From the NCBI GenBank assembly GCA_016291595.1, contig JAEEXN010000013.1, forward strand, positions 1 through 45,220: a DNA stretch of 45,220 nucleotides, given 5' to 3'. Shown here one piece after another: positions 36,401-43,121 of this stretch. How positions within the stretch are numbered: the stretch's first letter is position 1; each line of letters starts with the position of its first letter. The notes under the pieces are model-generated. The model did not search any database, was not told the DNA's origin, and saw nothing but the letters and a program-made list of their open reading frames with translations. The position numbers and the translations under genes were made by a program. Source of the DNA: Prevotella sp. (GTDB lineage: Bacteria > Bacteroidota > Bacteroidia > Bacteroidales > Bacteroidaceae).

Positions 36401-36867
36401 ATGCCCTCGGCAATAATGGAAGAGCCTTGGAGTGCTGGGAAGAGGCCACAAAGGGACCGCAGGAGCCAGCTGCCGCCATGTACTACAACGATGCTAAACC
36501 TGACAAGATTTTCTATCAGGGACTGGCTCTCCACAAACTTGGGCGCGACGGTGAAGCCCACGGACGTTTCTACCGGCTCATCAACTACGGCAAACAGCAT
36601 ATCTTCGGAGGGCTACGGGGAGACGAACAAAGCTCGGGGAGGAAGCAGATCATGGACTACTTTGCCGTATCCCTACCCGACCTGCTCATTTGGGAGGACT
36701 CTTTAGATACGAAGAACCTTATCCACTGTAAGTACATGCTTGCCCTTGGCTACTACGGAATGGGCGACATGGAACATGCCGAGCGCTATCTGAAAGAGGT
36801 GGAAGCCCTTGACAACAACCATCAGGGCATTCAGCAGTTCCGCACGCTAATCAACGCAGGGCTATAA
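33463..36867 (+). CDS. DUF5107 domain and TPR-repeat protein
   Basis: The protein has 1134 residues, no signal peptide and no membrane segments, so it is predicted cytosolic. The N-terminal ~300 residues are the DUF5107 beta-rich domain (LENEYIKVMVLPELGGRIQM, GPWISGGIEFNWPQHHRP), which recalls the galactose mutarotase-like fold. From about 480 onward, TPR helix pairs repeat (for example RNPNPYDGEPIYNLALALKY, APYYLGCLYYAARQYDLAI, ERILMELDQLYKRLHRPHEE). Between them, about residues 376-388, is the peptide LTPDPSPKGEG, which is the translation of a palindromic DNA repeat at 34591-34623. DUF5107-TPR proteins recur beside glycoside hydrolases in Bacteroidota, but their biochemical role is not established to my knowledge. 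Here it ends the sugar porter-GH35 operon, so carbohydrate binding or modification is the best guess. Confidence 0.85.
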   Translation: MVKAWREIVTIPTYEIGKAEKNPIFLEKRVYQGSSGVVYPYPVVETMSDEKVDKDYRAIWLENEYIKVMVLPELGGRIQMAYDKIARRHFVYYNHVIKPALVGLTGPWISGGIEFNWPQHHRPTTFMPVDTYIEENADGSVTVWVSEMEKMFHQKGMAGFTLRPGCAYLEIKGRLYNRTDVPQTFLWWANPAVEVNDQYQSVFPPDINAVFDHGKRAVSSFPIATGTYYKMDYSAGVDISNYKNIFVPTSYMGVNSRFNFEGGYENDTKAGMLHVASHHFSPGKKQWTWGNGDFGRAWDRNLTDEATPEEMKQWGIDRKGFRPYIELMAGVYTENQPDFSWLMPYEEKMFTQYFMPYRELGIVKEASKDLIFNINSLTPDPSPKGEGSSHLVEFKVFATNKQEVCIIFRNDDGEVYYKKEMTLSPETVLTETVNVKDAKFNQLTFEIVKTFVYGQRVVLQWHAEADEIRPIPDSAEAALLPEQIKTNEQLYLTGLHLEQYRHATWLATDYYEEALRRDPNDIRCLNALGLWYIRKGRFAKAEDYLRKAVKLSQKRNPNPYDGEPIYNLALALKYQGKASEAYELFWKATWNKAWADAGYFEAAKISTMQGRYEDALDEVNRCLNNNWHNHKARALKAAILRKLGETSDALALIDESLEYDLFNYGCRYEQYLIEQDEDMLAEMKQMLRRSAQNYDEVALDYVAAGLTDEARAIWQIAIEERQRVGDGTSGMGATTPMTYYYMGRYDEAEKADSTYCFPNRPEDIIALEAAKRANPQGARAPYYLGCLYYAARQYDLAIENWEHSARLDPEFPTVWRNLALGRFNKQDKQQEALEYMERAFHLDENDERILMELDQLYKRLHRPHEERLAFLQKYPGLIQRRDDLVLEEITLLNQLGRYDEAMQKLDARIFHPWEGGEGKVPTQYQVCRVELAKQAIVDKDYEKAVKLLNECLEYPHHLGEGKLYGAQENDFYYLLGVAYDALGNNGRALECWEEATKGPQEPAAAMYYNDAKPDKIFYQGLALHKLGRDGEAHGRFYRLINYGKQHIFGGLRGDEQSSGRKQIMDYFAVSLPDLLIWEDSLDTKNLIHCKYMLALGYYGMGDMEHAERYLKEVEALDNNHQGIQQFRTLINAGL
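34591..34623. repeat. Palindromic repeat element inserted in frame in the DUF5107 gene
   Basis: Arms CCCCTCTCC (34602-34610) and GGTGAGGGG (34615-34623) pair with one mismatch; the outer CTCACCC (34591-34597) can also pair with GGGTGAG (34614-34620). The frame stays open and reads LTPDPSPKGEG, a peptide known to arise when such REP-like elements enter coding sequence in many bacteria. The flanking protein sequence is smooth on both sides. Confidence 0.7.
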
Positions 36868-36889
36868 ATATCTTACAAACCAAAAACTG

Positions 36890-36945
36890 AATCCTTCTTC
36901 CCGCTGATGGTGAGCAGACTCATCACCGGCGGGAAGAAGAATCCA
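36890..36945 (+). terminator. Stem-loop after the DUF5107 gene
   Basis: A 10-base stem (CTTCTTCCCG at 36894-36903 with 36930-36939) encloses an inner GGTGA/TCACC pair. It lies 26 bases past the stop codon. No long T run follows, so strength is uncertain. The rest of the gap to 37006 is featureless. Confidence 0.6.
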
Positions 36946-37006
36946 GCCAGAGGTTTTCCACAGATTTTTAATAGAATTCAATAGGATGATTGGGGTGGGA
37001 CGACCT

Positions 37007-37408
37007 TCATCGAATCGTCAGTATTCCATCCTCCTCATGCGGGATGAAGGGACCTTCTTTGACCTCGAAGATAACGGAGTCGGGCTCAAGACACTCCAGC
37101 GAATGCCAGGTGTTTTTCGGAATGTCAACGCCATAGCGTCCTTCCTCGCGGCAGATGGTCACGCGCTCAATAACAGAACCGTCGTCACGGTATGTTATTA
37201 TCTGCACCTTACCTTTCAGGATGACAAACGTCTCATCTTTGGTCACATGATGATGTATCGGAATGACGGTTCCCACTTCCACCGCATTCAAAAACCGATG
37301 GCACTTGTCATCGAGACTCTGATGGAAATTATAATTCATCCGCAAGCGAGGCGACTCCTGCGCCTGTCTTATCACGTCGTTCAGCAGATTGTCGTCTATA
37401 ATCTTCAT
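37007..37408 (-). CDS. WbuC family cupin-fold metalloprotein
   Basis: The protein has 133 residues, cytosolic. The cupin metal site is seen in IPIHHHVTKDETFVILKG (His52-His54, Glu59), and a second block lies at PKNTWHSLE. The family opening (MKIIDDNLLNDVIRQAQES, then LRMNYNFHQ) matches WbuC-type proteins, usually found in lipopolysaccharide or capsule clusters with no proven reaction. Here it lies 67 bases after a second cupin gene on the same strand, far from polysaccharide synthesis genes except the manC-like gene 9 kb away. Identity as WbuC is good; function is open. Confidence 0.82.
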   Translation of the reverse strand: MKIIDDNLLNDVIRQAQESPRLRMNYNFHQSLDDKCHRFLNAVEVGTVIPIHHHVTKDETFVILKGKVQIITYRDDGSVIERVTICREEGRYGVDIPKNTWHSLECLEPDSVIFEVKEGPFIPHEEDGILTIR

Positions 37409-37475
37409 ACGCTTTATTTCATGTTTAACCTATTCTTCATATCACGATGTCTCGCATTCCTTCTTTCTGAAGGCC

Positions 37476-37820
37476 TCAGATGCCCAGAAAGTCGGCACGC
37501 ATGGGGCTGAAGGTATCGATTAGAGTGCCTGCCTCGAGACAGACACAACCATGAGGCTCATCGGGAGCAACATAATAGCCGTCGCCTGTTGTCAAGATAC
37601 GCTTCTCGCCGCCAATGGTGAGCTCGAACTTACCACTTGCCACATAGGTAGCCTGACTGTGATAGTGCGTGTGGACAGTGCCCACTGCTCCCTTTTCGAA
37701 AACCACCTTCACCATCATCAGCTGGCCATCGTAGCCCATGATTTGACGACGGATGCCAGGATCGGGAGTTTCCCATTTCATTTCGTTTCCAATTTGGAAC
37801 CTTTCGCTACATGTTTTCAT
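37476..37820 (-). CDS. KdgF-like cupin (uronate metabolism type)
   Basis: The protein has 114 residues. The pattern VVFEKGAVGTVHTHYHSQ with GKFELTIGGEKR, then GDGYYVAPDEPHG and DTFSPMRADFL, closely follows KdgF, the enzyme that converts unsaturated uronates from pectin or alginate breakdown into linear keto-acids. Likely metal ligands are His50, His52, Gln56 and the His in EPHG. A later start at Met14 (37781) is possible, giving a shorter N-terminus. No pectin lyase is nearby, so the match rests on the motifs. It is the upstream gene of a pair with the WbuC-type cupin. Confidence 0.75.
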   Translation of the reverse strand: MKTCSERFQIGNEMKWETPDPGIRRQIMGYDGQLMMVKVVFEKGAVGTVHTHYHSQATYVASGKFELTIGGEKRILTTGDGYYVAPDEPHGCVCLEAGTLIDTFSPMRADFLGI

Positions 37821-37981
37821 CTTGTTTTAATCGGTTTTTGTTGGTTGTTAAATATTCCGTTATATGTATTCTTTTCAGATTCACCGCCCAATGAAGGTCT
37901 GATTCATGTTGAATATGAGTGTATTCTGTTGACTGAAAAGAAGTTAATCCATCATCAATTGCGACACTTTTACAAACGCAT

Positions 37982-38012
37982 AAAAAACGAGTGATATCAC
38001 ATCACCCGTTTT
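37982..38012 (-). terminator. Terminator of the DUF4468 gene
   Basis: A 12-base stem with one mismatch (37984-37995 with 38001-38012) is followed on the minus strand by six T residues. It lies 25 bases past the DUF4468 stop. Between it and the KdgF-like gene (37821-37981) no clear gene or promoter is visible. Confidence 0.8.
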
Positions 38013-38036
38013 CCCATGCTGACATACAGCGCATGA

Positions 38037-38771
38037 TTACCAGTCGTCATTGTCGTTGCCCACGATACCGTTTTTCACGGCCTCCTCGATCTTGTCGATG
38101 ACGGCATTCGAGAATGCATGTGTCATGACGAGTGCCTTAGCACAGGTGCGCTTTTGGGCGTCTTTCTGCACAAATGGGTAGTGGCGTGCGATTTCCCACT
38201 GCTCGTCATACAGGTTCTCGTTTGTCTTGTCATCCTTCTTGCGCTTTGAGTCACCGTATGTCCGACGGTCGCTTTCACTGGCCATTGTAAGCCAGCCACC
38301 ACTGATGTCGGCCAGAATATCGTAGCTTTGTACGGTATAAGTGACTCGCAGACGCTCATCCTTGATATCGATTCGGATGACGGGAGTAATACTAACGCTA
38401 TATTTGTTCAGCGTACCAGTATGTTCAACTATATTAGGGATTGTCGAAGAGATGATGATGCATCCAGCATCCTTATCATTGAGCGTTATAGCCTGCTTAT
38501 CTTTGAATGTAGCTGTTACCCAATAGTTAATGGCTACGTACAGCTGTTGTTTGCTCTTTCCTTTCGCCTCAATCACTTCCTGATAGGTCAGTGACTGGTT
38601 CTTGTCGAGCTCGATGGTGGTGGCCAGGTTGGCAGCCGCATCAAGCCATTTGTCACCATATCTTTCCTTGGCATATTTCTCCAAGTCGGCAGCTTTCATG
38701 ATCTGGGCCTGCATGCCCATTGTACCACAAAGAATAATAGTGGTAAGCATCCAAAATCTTATCTTATTCAT
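38037..38771 (-). CDS. DUF4468 domain-containing exported protein
   Basis: The protein has 244 residues with a signal peptide (MNKIRFWMLTTIILCGTMG, cut after MQAQ). After a helical segment, residues about 65-165 match the DUF4468 pattern: EAKGKSKQQLYVAINYWV, then KDAGCIIISS, then two strands ending RIDIKDERLRVTYTVQSYDI. This is a TBP-like fold found in exported Bacteroidota proteins of unknown role. The C-terminus is charged and ends GNDNDDW. It lies 99 bases after the small beta-barrel gene on the same strand; they may be one transcript. Confidence 0.8.
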   Translation of the reverse strand: MNKIRFWMLTTIILCGTMGMQAQIMKAADLEKYAKERYGDKWLDAAANLATTIELDKNQSLTYQEVIEAKGKSKQQLYVAINYWVTATFKDKQAITLNDKDAGCIIISSTIPNIVEHTGTLNKYSVSITPVIRIDIKDERLRVTYTVQSYDILADISGGWLTMASESDRRTYGDSKRKKDDKTNENLYDEQWEIARHYPFVQKDAQKRTCAKALVMTHAFSNAVIDKIEEAVKNGIVGNDNDDW

Positions 38772-38870
38772 ATCGATTATTTTTTTATAGGTTTGACTTT
38801 CTTATGATTAACTCAGCTGGAGACTATTACAACTCATCAGATGGTCTGCAACGAGGAGGGATTCCGATAT

Positions 38871-39479
38871 TTAGAATTTCGCCCGTACACCAATCAATAT
38901 GATACCCTGCTCTCCAACTCCAGCCTCTGCGAATGCGCGCAGGTTCTGGCTGCCAGCCTCAAGGCCGAGCAATGAAGCCTGATACATGAAGTAGAGTTTA
39001 TTGTCGGAAGACATCTTATTTGTTTCCAAATCGTTTCTCTCGTCCTTCATCATCATTCCGCCAACGGCTGCTTTCGTGTAGACGCCAAAGTTCTTTTTAT
39101 TCATCCAGTAGTATTTTACTGATGGCATGAATGCGATGTATGTACGAGAACGGTCACCTACTTTCTCACCACTTTTTTTATTGGCAACATCCTCACTGTA
39201 TTTAGCGAAGGTAGCGATAGCACCGACTGCCAAGTTTGGATTATTAAGATGGTAGAAGTATTCTACGCCCAATGTGCCGAACTGCTTATTATCCTCCCAC
39301 TTGTAACCTGAAAGCTGATCGAATATACCATTGCCGATAGCATTTCCTATACCGTCACCGAGGAGTGACACACCAATTCCATAACTGACACCGAGCTCGT
39401 GCTTGGGTTGATTACTCTGTGCATTCACGCTGAGAGAAGCCATCATGGCGGCTACGACCATTGTCATTATCTTTTTCAT
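38871..39479 (-). CDS. Small outer-membrane beta-barrel protein
   Basis: The protein has 202 residues. The signal peptide (MKKIMTMVVAAMMASLSVNA) is followed by strands typical of an eight-stranded barrel: HELGVSYGIGVSLLG, FGTLGVEYFYHL, AVGAIATFAKYS, YIAFMPSVKYYWM, FGVYTKAAVGGMM, LYFMYQASLLGLEAG, and a final GIILIGVRAKF ending in an aromatic residue. The substrate and role are unknown; stress, adhesion or structural barrels of this size are common in the phylum. Two -7-like boxes lie 118 and 287 bases upstream, so the leader may be long. Confidence 0.78.
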   Translation of the reverse strand: MKKIMTMVVAAMMASLSVNAQSNQPKHELGVSYGIGVSLLGDGIGNAIGNGIFDQLSGYKWEDNKQFGTLGVEYFYHLNNPNLAVGAIATFAKYSEDVANKKSGEKVGDRSRTYIAFMPSVKYYWMNKKNFGVYTKAAVGGMMMKDERNDLETNKMSSDNKLYFMYQASLLGLEAGSQNLRAFAEAGVGEQGIILIGVRAKF

Positions 39480-39859
39480 TGTCTTAATCCTCTAATTGTT
39501 GAACATTTGGTTTTATTTTCAACAGGCTTAGCTGATTCTGTTCCAGCGAGCTCTTTTCTGTAGCGGAATGGCTGCCTGTTTTTTGTTTTCTTGATGCAAA
39601 GATACGGCGTATATTTGTTCGCTGGATTATTTTTCTCACTTTTTTCACTTTCATATTGCGACAGCGCGACAATTCTGCGACAAACAGAAAAAACAGGCTG
39701 AAAAACTGTCGCTCACAGGCGAATTGTACCCCAAAACCACGTGTCTGTATACAGATTTGATGGTGCAAAGATACGATTCTTTTTCTGTTTAGAGTCTTCA
39801 TCATGAAAAGAATTATGTATTTTTGTAGCGGAAATAGGCTAACATACATATATATAAAT
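39480..39859. promoter_or_regulatory. Divergent regulatory region between the small barrel and phosphatase genes
   Basis: No gene is seen in these 380 bases. On the minus strand TATCTTTG boxes occur at 39597-39604 and 39766-39773. On the plus strand TATATTTG is at 39610-39617 and TATTTTTG at 39818-39825. Between them GCGACA appears three times (39658, 39666, 39677), and GCGACAG (39658-39664) is inverted as CTGTCGC at 39706-39712. This may be an operator. Confidence 0.5.
39818..39825 (+). promoter_or_regulatory. -7 box (TATTTTTG) of the tyrosine phosphatase gene
   Basis: TATTTTTG lies 34 bases before the ATG at 39860 and downstream of an earlier in-frame ATG at 39803, so it supports the later start. 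Confidence 0.6.
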
Positions 39860-40342
39860 ATGAGTAAAAAGAGAATCCTCTTCGTCTGCCTGGGAAATAT
39901 ATGCAGGTCACCTGCAGCCGAGGGCATCATGAAGCAGATGGTTGAGCAGCGGGGATTGGGACATCTGTTTGAGATAGACTCTGCCGGTATTGGCGGATGG
40001 CACATCGGACAACTGCCCGACTCCCGTATGCGCCGACACGGAGCACGCCACGGTTACGACTTCAACAGCCGGGCAAGGCAGTTCAGCAGCACCGATTTCG
40101 ACCTTTTCGACGTGATTGTGGGCATGGACAAGGAGAACATCTACGACCTGAGACACCAGGCACACTCTGACGCCGACAGGAAGAAGATTGTATGCATGGC
40201 AGACTACCTGCGGCACCATCCCGGACAGGCTACTGTCCCTGATCCTTACTATGGCGTTGACCGTGATTTCGAACTGGTGATTGAACTGCTCGAAGACGCC
40301 TGCGAAGGACTGCTGGAGGAAATGATACAAATGAAAACATAG
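39860..40342 (+). CDS. Low-molecular-weight protein tyrosine phosphatase
   Basis: The protein has 160 residues, cytosolic. The P-loop is VCLGNICRSP (nucleophile Cys10, Arg16), and the general acid is Asp128 in VPDPYYG. The spacing is that of the LMW-PTP family, which removes phosphate from protein tyrosines; bacterial members often control exopolysaccharide tyrosine kinases, but none is encoded here. The start at 39860 begins directly at the fold, after the -7 box; the ATG at 39803 would add 19 residues with no family match. It is followed by the esterase gene after 50 bases, which has its own -7 box. Confidence 0.95.
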   Translation: MSKKRILFVCLGNICRSPAAEGIMKQMVEQRGLGHLFEIDSAGIGGWHIGQLPDSRMRRHGARHGYDFNSRARQFSSTDFDLFDVIVGMDKENIYDLRHQAHSDADRKKIVCMADYLRHHPGQATVPDPYYGVDRDFELVIELLEDACEGLLEEMIQMKT

Positions 40343-40380
40343 ATGATACATTTACAAAAGACGGGATAAAAATAAAGCAT

Positions 40381-40388
40381 TATCTTTG
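40381..40388 (+). promoter_or_regulatory. -7 box (TATCTTTG) of the xylan-cluster esterase gene
   Basis: TATCTTTG ends four bases before the ATG at 40393, so the transcript should start at or next to the start codon. No TTTG is seen at -33 spacing. Confidence 0.6.
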
Positions 40389-40392
40389 CAAC

Positions 40393-41640
40393 ATGAAAAA
40401 ATTAGTCCTTTTATTTTTGACCGTCTTTGCACTCTACGCCAACGCACAAGACAACACACAATGGGCCACTACATGGGCCACAGCACCGGAGTTTACGGGT
40501 AAGAGCGACATGCCTCAGACCACTGAACTGACCGACTGCTCGGTGCGTGAGATTATCCATGTGTCGTTCGGTGGGAAACAGTTGCGCATGCAGTTTTCCA
40601 ACGAGTTCAGCAAAGAGCCGGTGGAAATCAAATCGGTTTATATTGCCAACCTGACAGCTGATGAGAGCGGGCGCAACGACCTGCCTGGCACCGACTACAC
40701 GGCCATCGTGAAGAAGTCGGTTCGCTACCTGACATTCAACGGCAAGCGTAACGTGACCATCGATGCGGGACAGGCCATATTCTCGGATGCAACAAATTTT
40801 AATCTGCAGCCTCTGCAACGTCTCTCCATCACGATTTGCTATGGAAAGACACCCGTGAACGCCACATCGCACCGTGGCTCGCGCACCACGTCGTATATCA
40901 TGAAAGGCGAGGCCAAGCCCGGCAAGAAATTCATAACTTTCGAGAAACTCGACCACTGGTATAGCATCAGTGCGCTGGACGTGAACGGTGAGGGCAACGA
41001 GTGCATTCCTGCCATTGGAAACTCGATTACCGACGGGCGCGGCACGACCACGAACCTGCAAAACCGATGGACCGATATTGCCAACGAGGATCTGATTGGC
41101 CGGCAAAACAACCCGGCAGGCATCGAGTATGGTGTGGTGAACCTGGGTATCGGCGGCAACTGTGTGCTAAACGGCGGACTGAGCGAGCCGGCAGTGAAGC
41201 GTTTCGAGCGCGACGTGATGAGCCAACGCAACTTTAAATATATCATCATTTACGAGGGAATTAACGACATCGGCGGCAGCAACGGGCGCAGCGAACAAGT
41301 GGCCCGCGAATTGATGGATGCCTATAAGAGATTTATCAAGACTGCTCACGAACGCGGTGTGAAGGTACTCATGGCTACCATCCTGCCTTTCGGCAAGAGT
41401 TTCTACGACGAGGGGAACTGGTTTAAGGAGGCTGCCCGCCAGACCGTTAACCAGTGGATACGCACCAGCAAAGACATCGACGGTGTCATCGATTTCGATG
41501 AGGTGATGCGCGACCCGCAGAATCCCCTCCAGCTACGTGAGGAATGGCAGGAAGACTGGCTGCACCCCAATGCCAAAGGCTATGAGGTGATGGGCCGCTA
41601 TGCTGCAGAGAGAATCCAGGCGCTGACCGCCGGAAAGTAG
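40393..41640 (+). CDS. Exported SGNH/GDSL-family hydrolase, probable carbohydrate esterase
   Basis: The protein has 415 residues with a signal peptide (MKKLVLLFLTVFALYANAQ). An N-terminal beta-domain (about 25-200) precedes the SGNH fold. The catalytic Ser211 sits in AIGNSITDG, where the usual GDS reads GNS. Block II is NLGIGGN, block III is YEGINDIGG (Asn), and block V is DWLHPNAKGY with the Asp-x-x-His pair. Proteins like this deacetylate xylan or other polysaccharides or act as general esterases. Position at the head of a GPH transporter-GH10-GH43 cluster supports a xylan side-group role. It is 59 bases before the transporter. Activity on acetyl or feruloyl groups is an inference. Confidence 0.87.
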   Translation: MKKLVLLFLTVFALYANAQDNTQWATTWATAPEFTGKSDMPQTTELTDCSVREIIHVSFGGKQLRMQFSNEFSKEPVEIKSVYIANLTADESGRNDLPGTDYTAIVKKSVRYLTFNGKRNVTIDAGQAIFSDATNFNLQPLQRLSITICYGKTPVNATSHRGSRTTSYIMKGEAKPGKKFITFEKLDHWYSISALDVNGEGNECIPAIGNSITDGRGTTTNLQNRWTDIANEDLIGRQNNPAGIEYGVVNLGIGGNCVLNGGLSEPAVKRFERDVMSQRNFKYIIIYEGINDIGGSNGRSEQVARELMDAYKRFIKTAHERGVKVLMATILPFGKSFYDEGNWFKEAARQTVNQWIRTSKDIDGVIDFDEVMRDPQNPLQLREEWQEDWLHPNAKGYEVMGRYAAERIQALTAGK

Positions 41641-41699
41641 GAAAACGCAGACAGACTCTTCGGAAAAAGAAAGAATAAACATAAAAATACATCATAAAA

Positions 41700-43121
41700 A
41701 TGGAAACAAACCAATCGACACAAGAGGCAAAAGGCTTCTACAAACTCTCATGGTTGCAGCGCATCGGATTCGGTGCGGGCGATCTGGCGCAGAATCTGAT
41801 TTATCAGACCATCTGCATGTATCTTCTGTTTTTCTACACGGATGTGTATGTGCTGGGCGGCGATGCTGCCAAATCGGCAGGACTGGCCGGAACGATGTTC
41901 CTAATCGTACGACTGGTCGACGTATTGTGGGATCCGCTGGTAGGAACATTCGTCGACAAGCATAATCCGAGCTGGGGAAAATACAGGAGCTATCTTATCA
42001 TGGGTGGTATTCCACTCACCATTCTGGCTATCCTGTGTTTCTGGGATGGTTTCAAGCCTTCCATCCTCTATGCATATATCACGTATGTGGGCATGTCGAT
42101 GCTCTACACGCTGATTAACGTGCCTTATGGCGCCTTGAACTCATCATTGACGCGCGACACCGACGAGATAACCATTCTCACCTCCGTACGCATGTTCATG
42201 GCCAACGTGGGCGGACTGTGCGTATCGGCTGGTGTGCCCCTGCTGGTGGCTACGCTTGCCGGAGCAGAACTTCCTATCCAGATGGCACTGTTCATGGGTC
42301 TGGGCTCACTGCCCTCGTTCATCTTCATGCCGCTGGTTCCGGCCATCAAGAAGAAGGTAGGAAAGAAGAACATGTTCTACATTTTCCTTTCCGTTGCTAT
42401 TCTCGGTATGGCGTTGCTGTATATTATCAGCCGCATCGGAACTGTGCAGGAGAACATCACACTGGTCTATATCGCCCAGTTCATCAAGTCGACGGGTGTT
42501 ATTGTGGCTACCGGTTATATGTGGGCACTCATTCCCGAGGTCATCTCCTATGGCGAATATACCACGGGACGCCGCATCTCGGGTATCGTTAACGCGCTGA
42601 CGGGCATCTTCTTCAAGGCTGGAATGGCCCTGGGTGGTGTTGTTCCCGGCTTTGTGCTGTGGCTGGTAAACTACAAGCCCGTTGCCTCTGAGTCGAGCAA
42701 CCTTCCTAACGACTCGCACGCTTGGTTCCTCACCATGCTCATCTTCTCGCTGGTGGGCCTGTCACTGCTCATCTTCTGCTTCTCGCAGACCAAGGAGCGC
42801 GTCGTGATGGACGAGAAAGAGACCAAGAACGTGAAGGTCAGCGACCTTTGGAAAGAGTTCAAGCGCAACCGCCCGTTGCGCGTCATCGCCCTGTTCTTCA
42901 TCACAGCCTTTGCCATGATGTCGGTAGGTAATGCCGCCGGTGCTTACTTCATGAACAACATGGAGACACTGCCAGCACTCGCACAAGAAGGTATCCGCTG
43001 GTTGGTATGCGTCATTCCCGCCATCCTGCTGCTTTTAGCCATGTTCATCATCTCAAGATATGAGCTGAGCGACGAGAAGATTGACCAGATTAACAAGGAA
43101 ATTGAAGCAAGAAACAAATGA
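41700..43121 (+). CDS. GPH family symporter for xylosides/oligosaccharides
   Basis: This inner-membrane glycoside-pentoside-hexuronide:cation symporter has 473 residues and about twelve helices. Signatures include FGAGDLAQNLIYQ at the start, DVLWDPLVGTFVDKHNPSWGKYRSY after helix 2, and IPEVISYGEYTTGRRISG in the second half. The C-terminus is charged (SDEKIDQINKEIEARNK). It overlaps the GH10 gene by four bases (ATGA), so translation is coupled. A similar transporter lies beside GH10 and GH43 genes in the described xylanase cluster of Prevotella bryantii, where it is called XynD; the same role, uptake of xylo-oligosaccharides, is proposed here. Confidence 0.92.
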   Translation: METNQSTQEAKGFYKLSWLQRIGFGAGDLAQNLIYQTICMYLLFFYTDVYVLGGDAAKSAGLAGTMFLIVRLVDVLWDPLVGTFVDKHNPSWGKYRSYLIMGGIPLTILAILCFWDGFKPSILYAYITYVGMSMLYTLINVPYGALNSSLTRDTDEITILTSVRMFMANVGGLCVSAGVPLLVATLAGAELPIQMALFMGLGSLPSFIFMPLVPAIKKKVGKKNMFYIFLSVAILGMALLYIISRIGTVQENITLVYIAQFIKSTGVIVATGYMWALIPEVISYGEYTTGRRISGIVNALTGIFFKAGMALGGVVPGFVLWLVNYKPVASESSNLPNDSHAWFLTMLIFSLVGLSLLIFCFSQTKERVVMDEKETKNVKVSDLWKEFKRNRPLRVIALFFITAFAMMSVGNAAGAYFMNNMETLPALAQEGIRWLVCVIPAILLLLAMFIISRYELSDEKIDQINKEIEARNK

